The notes beneath the pieces are model-generated. The model ran no database searches. It was not told the origin of the DNA and was given only the letters and a program-made list of their open reading frames with translations. Of a DNA stretch of 64,000 nucleotides, positions 16,219-25,599 are shown piece by piece. The position numbers and the translations under genes were made by a program. Source of the DNA: an uncultured bacterium (lineage in GTDB: Bacteria > Bacteroidota > Bacteroidia > Bacteroidales > UBA932); NCBI GenBank assembly GCA_949300025.1, contig CASGCS010000012.1:1-64000 (forward strand), given 5' to 3'. Position 1 is the stretch's first letter, and the number at the start of each line of letters is the position of its first letter.

Positions 16219-16292
16219 TCGGGGTACTCCGACTCGAACGGAGGACCCTCTGCTCCCAAAGCAGATACGCTAACCAACTGCGCCACACCCCG
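16219..16292 (-). tRNA. tRNA-Pro(TGG)
   Basis: Read on the minus strand: acceptor CGGGGTG pairs with TACCCCG (last pair G-T), D-arm GGCGCAGTTGGTTAGCG, anticodon stem-loop TCTGCTTTGGGAGCAGA with anticodon TGG (reads CCN proline codons), and T-arm with GTTCGAGTC. It is 74 nt long, the discriminator is A, and CCA is not encoded. Confidence 0.95.
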
Positions 16293-16355
16293 AATTCTTC
16301 CGCAGACAATAAAAGGTTTTCTTATGGAAGAGGCTGCAAAGGTATGAGTATTTTT

Positions 16356-16363
16356 TATATTTG
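16356..16363 (+). promoter_or_regulatory. -7 box upstream of the thioredoxin-fold lipoprotein
   Basis: TATATTTG matches TAnnTTTG, 30 bp before the ATG at 16394. A purine-rich AGAGAGGAGA lies between them and may serve as ribosome binding site, supporting that start. Confidence 0.55.
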
Positions 16364-16393
16364 CAAAAGGTTTATTTTATAGAGAGGAGACAG

Positions 16394-17413
16394 ATGAGAA
16401 CAGGAAACAGGGTGGACAGGCCGTTTTTAAGGTTGCTTTATATCCCGTTGTTCTGCATGCTGGTTGCAGGATGCGGCAGAAACGGAAAAAGCGCAGAGAC
16501 AGACAAGGTGCAGGATTTTCCCTATGTGGAAATTCCGCTTGCAATCAGGGGAAACCAGGAACCGGCGAGAGAGTATCTGCTGGAAAACTTCTGGAACAGA
16601 TACATTTCAGAAGCGGGGAAAGACACGTCGCTGCTTTCAATAGACGAAAATGTCTTTGAAAAGGCCTATGCAGAGTATCTCAGGCTGCTTTTGACGGAAA
16701 AAAATGCAGAAAAACAGGCGGCTCTGCAAAGGCGGCTTATTGCAAAGGCAGATTCGTTTGCCGTTGCCGGGAAAAAACAACTGCTTATGAACCTTTTGAA
16801 GTTCAGCGAACTGTATCTGTATAACCCCAATTCCCCCTATCTGAATGAGGAGCTGTATATTCCTCTTCTGGAATCTGTAATGAAATCTGAGGCGTTGGAT
16901 ACGCTCAGCAAGATTCCGTATGCCTACCAGCTGGAACTGGCCCTTTTGAACCGTATAGGGCATAAGGCAAACGATTTTCCATATACTTTCCTGTGCGGAA
17001 ACACAGCAGACGGAAGCCGTCCTGCGGTGAAAGAGAGCACTCTCTACGAGACAGAGGGCAGGTATCTGCTTATATATTTCAACAATCCCGGCTGCATGAG
17101 CTGTAATGAGATAAAGCAGATTCTGGAGCAGGAGAGCAAGATAGCGGAGATGATAGAGGACGGTGAACTTGTAATTCTTTCGCTCTACATAGACGGCGAC
17201 AGTGATGGGTGGTTTTCCGGTTACAGGGATTTCCCCCGGGAGTGGATATATGCAAAGGGAGAGCAGAGTCTTTTTGCAGACAACACCCTTTACGGCATAA
17301 GGGCCATTCCGAGTCTCTACCTTCTGGACAGCAATAAAAAAGTCCTGCTTAAAGATGCTTCTGTTGGCAGGACTTTGGAAAATCTTTCGTTACTCGGTAA
17401 AGAGCAGCAGTAG
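16394..17413 (+). CDS. Thioredoxin-fold lipoprotein (DUF5106-like N-terminus)
   Basis: The ATG at 16394 (MRTGNRVDRPF) is chosen for its upstream purine-rich site. The 339-residue product has a signal peptide with lipobox VAGC. A helical region of roughly 160 residues resembles DUF5106 (ENFWNRYI and FEKAYAEYLRLL). A C-terminal thioredoxin-like domain follows, with the redox motif CMSC (Cys234, Cys237) in FNNPGCMSCNEI and the cis-Pro loop IRAIPSLYLLD. It is probably a periplasmic thiol-disulfide protein of the AhpC/TSA-like group common in Bacteroidota. Its 3' end overlaps the convergent glycosidase gene by 24 bp. Confidence 0.8.
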   Translation: MRTGNRVDRPFLRLLYIPLFCMLVAGCGRNGKSAETDKVQDFPYVEIPLAIRGNQEPAREYLLENFWNRYISEAGKDTSLLSIDENVFEKAYAEYLRLLLTEKNAEKQAALQRRLIAKADSFAVAGKKQLLMNLLKFSELYLYNPNSPYLNEELYIPLLESVMKSEALDTLSKIPYAYQLELALLNRIGHKANDFPYTFLCGNTADGSRPAVKESTLYETEGRYLLIYFNNPGCMSCNEIKQILEQESKIAEMIEDGELVILSLYIDGDSDGWFSGYRDFPREWIYAKGEQSLFADNTLYGIRAIPSLYLLDSNKKVLLKDASVGRTLENLSLLGKEQQ

Positions 17414-18268
17414 CGAGTTGGCTACCTTGCGCTCTCCCAGATGGTCGAGTTTCTTATTGTCGGAAGGATGGTTTACAACCTCTTTTCCCTTGATGTACAT
17501 TGTGGTGGAGCCTCCTCCGTCGAGATTTATCAAATCTTCTGCACCGAGCCATCCCAGCATATTCTGCAACTCTTCGAGGCTCATTCCCTGTGCCATGGCA
17601 TTGCGGCCGTCTACGGTAACGAGCAGCACGTTCCCATTATCAAGTATTGCGACAGCCGTACGGGGATGTCTGGTGGTATAGAACGAACTCTCTTTTAGCG
17701 GTTCCTTTTCGCCGGAAATCATAAGCAGCGGGCCCGCGGTCATAATATCCGGGGCATCGAGCTTCCGCTCCCATTCCTTGTCTGTAGAATCAGGTTTGAG
17801 AATGGCAATTCTGCCTTTGCGGTCGATAGCCATGACACCTGTCTGGTTGAAACTGCGCTGCGAGTGGCCATCGTTGTTGCCGCAGATTTCAACACCGTTT
17901 ATTTTCAGGTAGTCTACGCTGTTGTGCGGTTTTTTGAACGAAAAGAAGTTGCCGTTCACTGCGGCCAGGGCATCATGCTTCACTGCCATTTCGGATGTCC
18001 GTGTGAGTTCCTCTTCTGCGGCAAAGGCAAAGTGCGGAGAGTTGCGTTTTTTCTTTGCTCCTTTGATTTCTATTATGGAGACAATCTGGTTGGATTCAAA
18101 CAGGTTTCCCTTGAAGAATGCCTGTTTGAAGGTGACTTTTCCGTTTAACTGCTCTTCATTCCATTCTGCCGTAACAAGAGAGAGAGAATCTCTGTTCCCT
18201 TCTGCATGGAGCAGAGCCGGAGAGAGTATGGCGAGCAAAAGGAAGATGACGGATGTTTTAAGTTTCAT
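17390..18268 (-). CDS. Phosphodiester glycosidase (NAGPA/DUF2233 family), exported
   Basis: The 292-residue protein has a signal peptide (cleavage probably after LLHAEG) and the NAGPA-family core: LAAVNGNFFSF near residue 102, GVMAIDRKGRIAIL, DIMTAGPLLM, TRHPRTAVAI, the TVDGRN motif, and INLDGGGSTTMY near 246. These are the conserved substrate and metal loops of the family, which hydrolyses sugar-phosphodiester linkages such as those in wall or capsule glycans. It follows the Na/Pi transporter gene by 4 bp, suggesting one transcript; a phosphate-scavenging link is possible but inferred. Confidence 0.88.
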   Translation of the reverse strand: MKLKTSVIFLLLAILSPALLHAEGNRDSLSLVTAEWNEEQLNGKVTFKQAFFKGNLFESNQIVSIIEIKGAKKKRNSPHFAFAAEEELTRTSEMAVKHDALAAVNGNFFSFKKPHNSVDYLKINGVEICGNNDGHSQRSFNQTGVMAIDRKGRIAILKPDSTDKEWERKLDAPDIMTAGPLLMISGEKEPLKESSFYTTRHPRTAVAILDNGNVLLVTVDGRNAMAQGMSLEELQNMLGWLGAEDLINLDGGGSTTMYIKGKEVVNHPSDNKKLDHLGERKVANSLLLLFTE

Positions 18269-18272
18269 AAGG

Positions 18273-19967
18273 TTACTTGATTTCTATGATTGCTTCTGAA
18301 ATGTTTATCATAAAGTCGCCCACATGCTCGTATTCGTTGATAAGATCCATATAATAGACACCGGTAAGGTATGAGTAGGTGTTGTTTTCCAGATTGAGCA
18401 GATGCTCCTCCTTGAGGTTGTTTCTGTACTCGTTTATATCCTGTTCGGCATCCTGGGCATTGGAAATGTCCTTTACCTTGCTGAATTCAGACTTGAGGTT
18501 CACAATCATGGCATCGAATCCGGCATCTACAAGCTTTGTCATATAGTTGAGCTTGTTTATCATTGTCTGGTTGAAACTCTTGTCGTGAATGTTCCGTCTC
18601 TGGAGAATGCGTGCGATATTGAAGCCGGAATCGCCGATGCTTTCCAGTTCGCTTATTATCTTGTACATGGCCTGCAACTTGCGTCCTGATTCCTCGCTCA
18701 ACTGGCCTTCTGCAATTTCATTCAGATATTTGGCTATCTCAAACTCCACCCGGTCTGTAATCTGCTCATAATGCTCGAGCTTTTTATAGAGCTGGTCGAA
18801 CCTCTCTTCGGAGGTGGTGTTCAGAGCCTCTTTTGCATATTCGTATTGGCGGCGGCACAGTTCGGCGAAGTGGATTATCTCCGCCTTGGCCTGCCCGAGC
18901 GAAAGTTCGGCCGTATTCAGCAGACCGCCTTGAATATATTTGAGCCTGAATACCTCTTCTTCCTTGGGGCTCTTGACGAGTTTGGTTACCAGTTTTACTA
19001 TCTGTGGTATGAACCAGACCAGAATGAGCGTATTGCAGATATTGAACAGCGAGTGTACCATCGCAACCGAATAGAGCAGACTCTCGCTCGAAGCGCCTGC
19101 TACAAGAGGATTGTCGCAACCGAAGGCGGTTATAATCTTTGAGACAAGATAGAGGAATGGGTGATAGAGAACCAGAACCCAGAGCACTCCGAACAGGTTG
19201 AATACAGAGTGGGCCCTGGCCGCCCTTTTGGCCGAGGTGTTGGCTACCGAAGCCGCTATATTTGCCGTTATGGTTGTCCCTATATTCTCTCCCAGTACCA
19301 TTGCCGCTCCCATATCAAACGAAATCCATCCGTTGTTTATCATGACAAGGGTGAGGGCCATGGTCGCACTTGAAGATTGCAGTACGATGGTAAGCAGCGT
19401 TCCTATTCCCACAAACAGCAGCACAGAGAGAAAGCCGAAATCTGTCCAGCTTTGCAGGAAGGCGAGAACTTCTGGTGAGTTTTCGAGATTGGGCACAGAA
19501 TCCTTGAGGAATGTAAGCCCGAGAAAGAGAAGTGCGAATCCTATAAGAAGCTCCCCTATAGATTTCTTTCTCTTTGCCTTGCACATCATGAAGGCAAAAC
19601 CGATGCCTATCAGCGGGATGGAGAGTACCGAGATGTCTGCCTTGAAGCCCAGAAAGGAGATGAGCCAGGCTGTTACCGTTGTCCCGATGTTTGCACCCAT
19701 TATCACTCCTATGGCCTGGACAAGAGAGAGCAGGCCGGCATTTACAAAGCTTACCACCATAACGGTGGTTGCACTTGAAGACTGGATGATGGCTGTGATA
19801 AGAAGGCCGGTAAAAATCTGGCTTGCAGAGTTTGTTGTCATTGCAGCCAGGAAGGAGCGCATCTTGTCTCCGGCCACCTTCTGCAACGCCTCGCTCATGA
19901 GGGTCATTCCGTAAAGGAAAAGCCCCAAAGAGCCTAAAAGGGTAAGAATGTTTAAAACGACTCCCAT
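18273..19967 (-). CDS. Na+/Pi cotransporter family protein with PhoU-like tail
   Basis: A 564-residue inner-membrane protein. The N-terminal 330 residues hold two inverted Na/Pi repeats, each with the signature QSSSAT (IIQSSSATTVMVVSF near 61 and VLQSSSATMALTLVM near 197). The C-terminal 200 residues are a helical PhoU-like domain (residues about 345-560). NptA/YjbB-type proteins move phosphate; some export it. It starts a two-gene minus-strand operon with the phosphodiester glycosidase. Confidence 0.92.
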   Translation of the reverse strand: MGVVLNILTLLGSLGLFLYGMTLMSEALQKVAGDKMRSFLAAMTTNSASQIFTGLLITAIIQSSSATTVMVVSFVNAGLLSLVQAIGVIMGANIGTTVTAWLISFLGFKADISVLSIPLIGIGFAFMMCKAKRKKSIGELLIGFALLFLGLTFLKDSVPNLENSPEVLAFLQSWTDFGFLSVLLFVGIGTLLTIVLQSSSATMALTLVMINNGWISFDMGAAMVLGENIGTTITANIAASVANTSAKRAARAHSVFNLFGVLWVLVLYHPFLYLVSKIITAFGCDNPLVAGASSESLLYSVAMVHSLFNICNTLILVWFIPQIVKLVTKLVKSPKEEEVFRLKYIQGGLLNTAELSLGQAKAEIIHFAELCRRQYEYAKEALNTTSEERFDQLYKKLEHYEQITDRVEFEIAKYLNEIAEGQLSEESGRKLQAMYKIISELESIGDSGFNIARILQRRNIHDKSFNQTMINKLNYMTKLVDAGFDAMIVNLKSEFSKVKDISNAQDAEQDINEYRNNLKEEHLLNLENNTYSYLTGVYYMDLINEYEHVGDFMINISEAIIEIK

Positions 19968-19988
19968 AAGTTTCCATTATAGTGAGTG

Positions 19989-19996
19989 CAAAGATA
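19989..19996 (-). promoter_or_regulatory. -7 box of the Na/Pi transporter promoter
   Basis: The minus strand reads TATCTTTG, 21 bp before the start codon, and is divergent from the + strand box at 20030. Confidence 0.55.
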
Positions 19997-20029
19997 ACTC
20001 TTTAAATTGGAGTTGGGAAAAACAATCTC

Positions 20030-20037
20030 TACATTTG
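20030..20037 (+). promoter_or_regulatory. Promoter of the HExxH protease gene
   Basis: TACATTTG fits the -7 consensus. A TTG at 20007-20009 lies 20 bp upstream, the normal distance for a Bacteroidota -33 element. Confidence 0.6.
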
Positions 20038-20074
20038 TGCAGGATAAAAGCACACTTTTTACAAAAAGGCGTTT

Positions 20075-23011
20075 ATGCAGATAAAAAGGTTTAAGTTTTT
20101 CCTCTTTGCAGCGGCGTTTCTGGCAGCCGCCGTTTCTGCCGGGGCACAATATTATATGACAGGCTCTGCAAAGGCAGGCATAAAGTGGCGGGAGATGGAA
20201 GGCCGGCATTACAGGCTCATATATCCGGAGGAGATAGATTCGCTGGCTCAGCGTTACATGTGGCTGCTCGAGAATACCCGCGGACAGGTAATGTATGGCC
20301 TGCGCGACGAGGGCAGACGCAGGGGAAGTTTCAGGATGAACGTAGTGCTGCATCCATATACCACACGCAGCAACGGGACAGTGGCATGGGCTCCGAAACG
20401 GATGGAGTTGTACACCAGACCAATGGCAGATGCCCTGTATCCGGAGCCGTGGGAGAGACAGTTGGTGCTGCACGAGGCGCGCCATGTGGGACAGATGGCT
20501 CCATTTACAAAAGGTGTTTTCAGACCGCTTTCATATATTTTCGGAGAACAGATAACCGGCCTGGGAGTGGGTGTCTACATGCGGCGCTGGTTTCTCGAAG
20601 GTGATGCCGTTGTGGCGGAGACGGAACTGTCCGGCAGCGGCAGAGGCCGGAGCGCCTCTTTTCTGGAGTATCACAGGGCGGCGGCCATAAGCGGAGACAC
20701 CCGCTCTTTCGAACACTGGTATTTCGGCTCCAACAGGTATTATACGCCGGATATCTATCCGTTCGGCTATATGATAGTTTCTGCGGGAAGGATTCTGAGC
20801 GGCGACTACAATTTTTCCGGTAAGCTTCTGAACGGTATCTCGTCGGAGTTCTACAACCCTGATGTCGTAAACAGAAATTTCAGAAAACTTACAGGGTACT
20901 CCCGCCGTCATCTCTTTTACAAGGGGTTCGAATATTATACCGACTATTGGAAAAAAGAGTGGAAAAGCCGGGGAAAATTTTCTGAGCATCTTCTCCTTGC
21001 CGGCAGCGGAAACAGGTATTATACCGAGTACCGTTCTCCCCTGGCCGTAGGAAAAGATTCGGTTGTATGTGTGAGATACAGTTACGACAAGCCGTGCGCT
21101 CTTGTACTTGTTACCGGGCCGGATAAACAGCGGGTGCTGCATGCCTTCTCCTCTTCTGCAGGCAGCCTCGCCAGAAACGGAGACGATCTGCTGTGGACAG
21201 AAACGGTTCCGGATTCAAGGTGGGAGTTGGGTTCCGTACAGAGGCTCATGGCGTACGGGCTGAAATCAGGAAAAATAAGGGCGCTCTCGGGAAAGGAATC
21301 TTATTACAATCCTGCGACAGCTCCTCAAACCGATACTGTGGCTGTTGTGGAGTATCCCGAAGAGGGGGGCTCGAATCTGGTCTTTTTAAATGGGAAGGAT
21401 TACGGGAAATGCGGCTTTGCAGAGGCTCCCGAGCATGGACAGATAACAGCGGCGGCATACGCTGCCGGAAAATGGTACGCTACCGTAATAACGGAGGACG
21501 GAGTGGGGATATTCGGCCTGCATGACGGCAAGTGGACACGGGAGATTGCAGAGCAGCAAGCCTCTCTTTCCGATTTGAGAAGTTACGGCGACAATCTTGT
21601 CTTTGTCTCCGACATAGACGGTGTAAACAACATCTATCTCTACAATGTGAAAAGCAGATGTCTTGACAGGGTTACCAATTCCGAATTCGGAGCGGCGGAC
21701 CCTTATGTTTACGATGGGGAGACTTATTACTCGTCGCTTGGTCTGGACGGCAGGGCTCTTGTGAAATCTCCGCTTCTGAACAATGAAGATAACGGACTGA
21801 CAGTTACTTTTTCCAATGACTCAATCAGGAGCGATTATAAATATGAACCTGCTGAAATTCTTGCAGAACAGGCAAAAAAGGCATTTGAAACAGATAATAT
21901 TTCCTCTCAACCTGATTACAACGGCAGTTTTGCCCGGTATGAAAGCAAAAGATACAGAAAGGGGACGCATCTGTTCAATTTCCATTCATGGATGCCTTTC
22001 TATATGAATGTAGACAAAATCAGAAATTCAAATTTCGACCATAATTATGAAATCCTGTCGCTCGGAGCGACGCTCTATTCCCAGAATCTTCTGGGTACTT
22101 CGCGTGCAATGCTGGGCTATTCATACAGAAACGGCCACCATGCGGCCCATGCAAGTTTCGAATATTCCGGGTGGTATCCGGTATTCAGGGTAAGTCTCGA
22201 CTACAATGAAGAAAACCGTTACCGTTACACTCTCAGACAGACACATGGCGGCTACAGCATCAATGCGGAGAAGACAGACAAGTCTCTGGCAGATTTGACT
22301 CTTACCGCATACCTGCCTCTTCTTTGCAACAGCCGGGGCTGGTACCGCGGCATGACTCCACAGATACACTATCAATACAGCAATGATGATTTTTTCAGCC
22401 TCTCCAGGCAAAAATATATAAACCGCCAGCAGCTGGTATATGGAGTGAACTATTACCAGATGCGGGAGACGGCGGCGGGAGCCGTTTTTCCAAGGTGGGG
22501 TTTCGGCCTTACCGCCATGGGGCTCTCTCCGCTTTCCGGGAACAGTGATTTCAGTTCTGTCGGAGAAGTGTACGGGTATCTTTATCTGCCGGGAATTATG
22601 GCATGCCACGGTATAAAGCTTGGTGCCGGATATCAGTTCCATAACGTCGAGGGGAGAGTTTTCTATTCAGACAACCTTCTGGAGATGCCCCGCGGCTATA
22701 CTTCTGATTTTTACGGTGAGAATTATTGCCTGTTCACGGCCGATTATGCCGTCCCGTTCAACCTGCGCGGGTTAAGTCTGGGCTGGCTGGCATATATAAG
22801 ACAAATCAGGCTTATCCCCTTTGCAGACATAGGCCTGGTCAAGAGTTCCGGAACCGGTTACGTCTGCCACAGCAGCGCCGGTTGCGACCTGGTGTTCAAT
22901 ACCAATCTTTTCCGGCTCGGTTCTGCGGTAGACATAGGCGTGCGCTATGCAAGGCGCCTTAATTCGGGCGGAAACTATTTCGGTATGTTGTTTAACGTTG
23001 CAATTTTTTAA
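20075..23011 (+). CDS. Large exported HExxH metallopeptidase-like protein with outer-membrane-like C-terminus
   Basis: The 978-residue product has a signal peptide (to about residue 24). Residues about 40-200 look like a gluzincin-type peptidase: LHEARHVGQM (His133, Glu134, His137) with WFLEGDAV about 40 residues later supplying a likely third zinc ligand (Glu175). The middle (about 320-560) contains TolB/propeller-like strands (LVFVSDIDGVNNIYLYNV). The C-terminal 350 residues are rich in alternating aromatic strands (LYSQNLLGTSRAMLGYSYRN) and end in IF, as in an outer-membrane barrel. I read it as a peptidase-propeller-barrel fusion. Substrate unknown. pnuC follows after 4 bp. Confidence 0.65.
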   Translation: MQIKRFKFFLFAAAFLAAAVSAGAQYYMTGSAKAGIKWREMEGRHYRLIYPEEIDSLAQRYMWLLENTRGQVMYGLRDEGRRRGSFRMNVVLHPYTTRSNGTVAWAPKRMELYTRPMADALYPEPWERQLVLHEARHVGQMAPFTKGVFRPLSYIFGEQITGLGVGVYMRRWFLEGDAVVAETELSGSGRGRSASFLEYHRAAAISGDTRSFEHWYFGSNRYYTPDIYPFGYMIVSAGRILSGDYNFSGKLLNGISSEFYNPDVVNRNFRKLTGYSRRHLFYKGFEYYTDYWKKEWKSRGKFSEHLLLAGSGNRYYTEYRSPLAVGKDSVVCVRYSYDKPCALVLVTGPDKQRVLHAFSSSAGSLARNGDDLLWTETVPDSRWELGSVQRLMAYGLKSGKIRALSGKESYYNPATAPQTDTVAVVEYPEEGGSNLVFLNGKDYGKCGFAEAPEHGQITAAAYAAGKWYATVITEDGVGIFGLHDGKWTREIAEQQASLSDLRSYGDNLVFVSDIDGVNNIYLYNVKSRCLDRVTNSEFGAADPYVYDGETYYSSLGLDGRALVKSPLLNNEDNGLTVTFSNDSIRSDYKYEPAEILAEQAKKAFETDNISSQPDYNGSFARYESKRYRKGTHLFNFHSWMPFYMNVDKIRNSNFDHNYEILSLGATLYSQNLLGTSRAMLGYSYRNGHHAAHASFEYSGWYPVFRVSLDYNEENRYRYTLRQTHGGYSINAEKTDKSLADLTLTAYLPLLCNSRGWYRGMTPQIHYQYSNDDFFSLSRQKYINRQQLVYGVNYYQMRETAAGAVFPRWGFGLTAMGLSPLSGNSDFSSVGEVYGYLYLPGIMACHGIKLGAGYQFHNVEGRVFYSDNLLEMPRGYTSDFYGENYCLFTADYAVPFNLRGLSLGWLAYIRQIRLIPFADIGLVKSSGTGYVCHSSAGCDLVFNTNLFRLGSAVDIGVRYARRLNSGGNYFGMLFNVAIF

Positions 23012-23015
23012 CCGT

Positions 23016-23720
23016 ATGCGTTTCGACAGATTTTTCAGCAAGGGCACACTTTCAGCCTTCGATATATTCCTTATTGCCGGCGTTGTCGTTTCAGGAGTGC
23101 TCTACTCCATACTTGCCGGGCAGTTCGACACTTTGGGATTCATAGCGTCTGTTACCGGGTTGCTGTGTGTTGTACTGGCTGCAAAGCGCAGCCTGTCGAA
23201 CTACCTGTTCGGCATAATAAATGTCTCTCTGTATGCTGTAATTTCCTATAAGTCCCAGTTGTATGGCGATGCGGCTCTCAACGCTCTCTATTATCTGCCC
23301 ATGAATTTCATAGGATGGTGGAACTGGCTAAGGCACAATGGAGGAAAGAACAGCGAGGGCAAGGAAGACAAGGCTCTGGTAAAGAGCGTCAGGATGGGGA
23401 GAAAAGAGCGGTTCCTGCTTTTTGTCCTTTCGCTCTTTCTCGTATTGCTTGCAGGATGGCTGCTCGACAGATTCACTTCAGACCCGCAACCCTACAAAGA
23501 TGCCTTTACCACGATATTGTCTGTAATAGCAATGTTCCTAATGGTCAAGGCATATATGGAACAATGGATTCTCTGGATAGCGGTAAATGCCGTAAGTGTG
23601 GCGATGTGGACAGTCGTCTGGTTCAACGGAGGGGAACACTCGGCACTTATGATAATAATGTGGCTCTTTTATCTTGTAAATTCCGTGAACGGCTTTATTG
23701 TCTGGAAAAGAAATTCTTGA
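23016..23720 (+). CDS. pnuC: Nicotinamide riboside transporter PnuC
   Basis: A start at 23016 (MRFDRFFSKGTL) is chosen because it lies 4 bp past the preceding stop; the longer frame overlaps that gene. The 234-residue protein has seven predicted helices and family motifs: SNYLFGIINVSLYAVI, LYYLPMNFIGWWNW near residue 96, and the C-terminal NAVSVAMW and NSVNGFIVWKR. PnuC takes up nicotinamide riboside for NAD synthesis, trapped by phosphorylation inside the cell. No riboswitch can fit in the 4-bp gap, so regulation must come from the upstream promoter. Its 3' end overlaps uvrC tail to tail by 26 bp. Confidence 0.93.
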   Translation: MRFDRFFSKGTLSAFDIFLIAGVVVSGVLYSILAGQFDTLGFIASVTGLLCVVLAAKRSLSNYLFGIINVSLYAVISYKSQLYGDAALNALYYLPMNFIGWWNWLRHNGGKNSEGKEDKALVKSVRMGRKERFLLFVLSLFLVLLAGWLLDRFTSDPQPYKDAFTTILSVIAMFLMVKAYMEQWILWIAVNAVSVAMWTVVWFNGGEHSALMIIMWLFYLVNSVNGFIVWKRNS

Positions 23721-25521
23721 TTTTTTCTGCAAGGCTCTTTCCTACAACTGCGGTCAAATCATCGATAGAAGCCTCTCCGACCCGTCTTGCACTTTTGAAA
23801 GCCAGAAGCAGTTTCTGCTCGGTGGCCTGTCCCACACCCGGAATCCGCCGCAGGGAGGAGGAGATTTGCCCCTTGCTTCTTTTAGCCCTGTGATGGGTTA
23901 TTCCAAATCTGTGGGCCTCGTCGCGCAAGGCCATGAGAAGTTTAAGCGAAGGAGAGTTCTTGTCTAAAAAGAGGGGAATCGGGTCGTCGGGAATCACAAG
24001 TTCCTCCAGCCGCTTTGCAATGCCTATAATCTTTATCTTGCCCGTAAGCCCCAGCTCTTCCAGTGCTTTGCACGCGAAGTTAAGCTGTCCGCGTCCGCCG
24101 TCTATCAATATGAGTTGAGGCAGAGGCGCCCCCTCTTCCAGCAGCCTGCTGTAGCGCCGGTAAACAACCTCGTGCATCGATGCAAAATCGTTTGCTCCTA
24201 CAACGGTCTTGATATTGAAATGCCTGTAATCTCTTTTGCTCGGCTTTCCGTTCCTGAAGACCACGCATGAAGCAACCGGGTTGGTCCCCTGGATATTCGA
24301 GTTGTCAAAGCACTCGATGTGCACAGGCATCTGCTCCATATTCAAATCTTGTCTGAGCATTTCCACGGCCAGATTTCCGCGCTGTTCCTTTCCCTCTGCA
24401 TGTTCTCCCGAATTGAGAGCCTCCTGCTTGAGTTGGGAGAACTTGAATGCGTTTGCATTTTTCAGACTCAGTTCCAACAGGCTGAGTTTGTCTCCCTTAA
24501 GAGGAATGTGTATGTTTTTGCCTTCGAGCGAGACATCAGGCATGAAGGGTACAAGAACTTCTGCAGACTCCTGTCCGTTTTTGCGGCTGATAGAGGTAAT
24601 GGAGTATATTTCGGCAATGAATCTGCTGAGAACTTCCTCCTTATCCTCCTCTATGTTCATCCTGAGTTGCAGATTTAATGTCTGGACTATGCAGCCGTTG
24701 TTGATTCTCAGGTAGTTTCCAAAGACATTGTATCTGTCGAACACAAGTGAGAAAACATCTATGTCGGTTACCTTTGGACTCACTATCAGGGATTTGCTGT
24801 AATGGTTGCGAAGCAGTTCAAGGTTCTCCTTATAGTTCTGGGCCTGTTCGAAGCGCAATTCCGATGCTGCCTGCTCCATCTTTTCTTTCAAATTCCTTAT
24901 AAGAGAGGCGCAGTTCCCCTTCAGGATCTCTGTAATGTCGTCTATCTGCTTCATATATTCAGATTCCGATATTTTTCCCGTGCAGGGGGCATAGCACCTT
25001 TTTATGTGAAAGTCGAGACATTCGCGATATTTCCCCCTTTCTATCTCTTCAGGTGAAAGGGAAAGGCGGCAGCTTCTTATCCTGTAAAGCGTATTTATCA
25101 GGTCGAGCAGGCCGCGCGCATGCTGGACCGAACTGTACGGGCCGAAATAGAGAGAGCCGTTCCTGACAAGCCGTCGTGTAAGAAAAATTCTGGGAAAATG
25201 CTCCTTGCTTACACAAATCCATGGATAACTTTTGCTGTCTTTGAGCAGAATGTTGTATTTTGGCTTGTACTCTTTTATAAGGTTGTTTTCGAGAAGAAGG
25301 GCGTCCTGTTCGCTGCCAACGACCGTATGCTGTATTTCGGCAATGTTCCTTACCAGAACGCGGGTTTTGGATGTAAGCCTTTCTGGAGTTACGAAATATT
25401 GCGAAACTCTTTTTTTCAAATCCTTGGCCTTGCCGATGTAGATGATTTTCCCATCCTTGTCGAGAAACCTGTAGACTCCGGGTTCATGGGGCAGTATCTT
25501 TATTTTATCTGAAAGGCTCAT
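23695..25521 (-). CDS. uvrC: Excinuclease ABC subunit UvrC
   Basis: I use the ATG at 25521 (MSLSDKIKILPHEPG); the frame extends further upstream without a better start. The 608-residue nuclease makes both incisions in nucleotide excision repair with UvrAB. The N-terminal GIY-YIG domain (GVYRFLDKD and IIYIGKAKDLKKR) makes the 3' cut. A UVR motif lies near 200-235 (ELRFEQAQNYKENLE), the RNase-H-like 5' nuclease domain at about 385-540 (CFDNSNIQGTNPVAS, LILIDGGRGQLNFA), and a C-terminal helix-hairpin-helix pair (IPGVGQATEQKLLLAF). Length is normal for the family. Confidence 0.97.
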   Translation of the reverse strand: MSLSDKIKILPHEPGVYRFLDKDGKIIYIGKAKDLKKRVSQYFVTPERLTSKTRVLVRNIAEIQHTVVGSEQDALLLENNLIKEYKPKYNILLKDSKSYPWICVSKEHFPRIFLTRRLVRNGSLYFGPYSSVQHARGLLDLINTLYRIRSCRLSLSPEEIERGKYRECLDFHIKRCYAPCTGKISESEYMKQIDDITEILKGNCASLIRNLKEKMEQAASELRFEQAQNYKENLELLRNHYSKSLIVSPKVTDIDVFSLVFDRYNVFGNYLRINNGCIVQTLNLQLRMNIEEDKEEVLSRFIAEIYSITSISRKNGQESAEVLVPFMPDVSLEGKNIHIPLKGDKLSLLELSLKNANAFKFSQLKQEALNSGEHAEGKEQRGNLAVEMLRQDLNMEQMPVHIECFDNSNIQGTNPVASCVVFRNGKPSKRDYRHFNIKTVVGANDFASMHEVVYRRYSRLLEEGAPLPQLILIDGGRGQLNFACKALEELGLTGKIKIIGIAKRLEELVIPDDPIPLFLDKNSPSLKLLMALRDEAHRFGITHHRAKRSKGQISSSLRRIPGVGQATEQKLLLAFKSARRVGEASIDDLTAVVGKSLAEKIKNFFSRQ

Positions 25522-25591
25522 AATAGTTACAATTATAATAATTTTTTGAAAATCTGTAAGGCTATGTTGGTGAAATGGCAATATTTCTTCC

Positions 25592-25599
25592 TATATTTG
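25592..25599 (+). promoter_or_regulatory. Promoter of the lipid acyltransferase gene
   Basis: TATATTTG fits the -7 consensus. A TTG at 25566-25568 lies 23 bp upstream as a possible -33 element. The resulting leader to the ATG at 25703 would be about 95 nt, with no clear regulatory fold. Confidence 0.5.

Noticed and set aside
23000..23020. NAD-type riboswitch ahead of pnuC
   Set aside because: Only 4 bp separate pnuC from the preceding stop codon.
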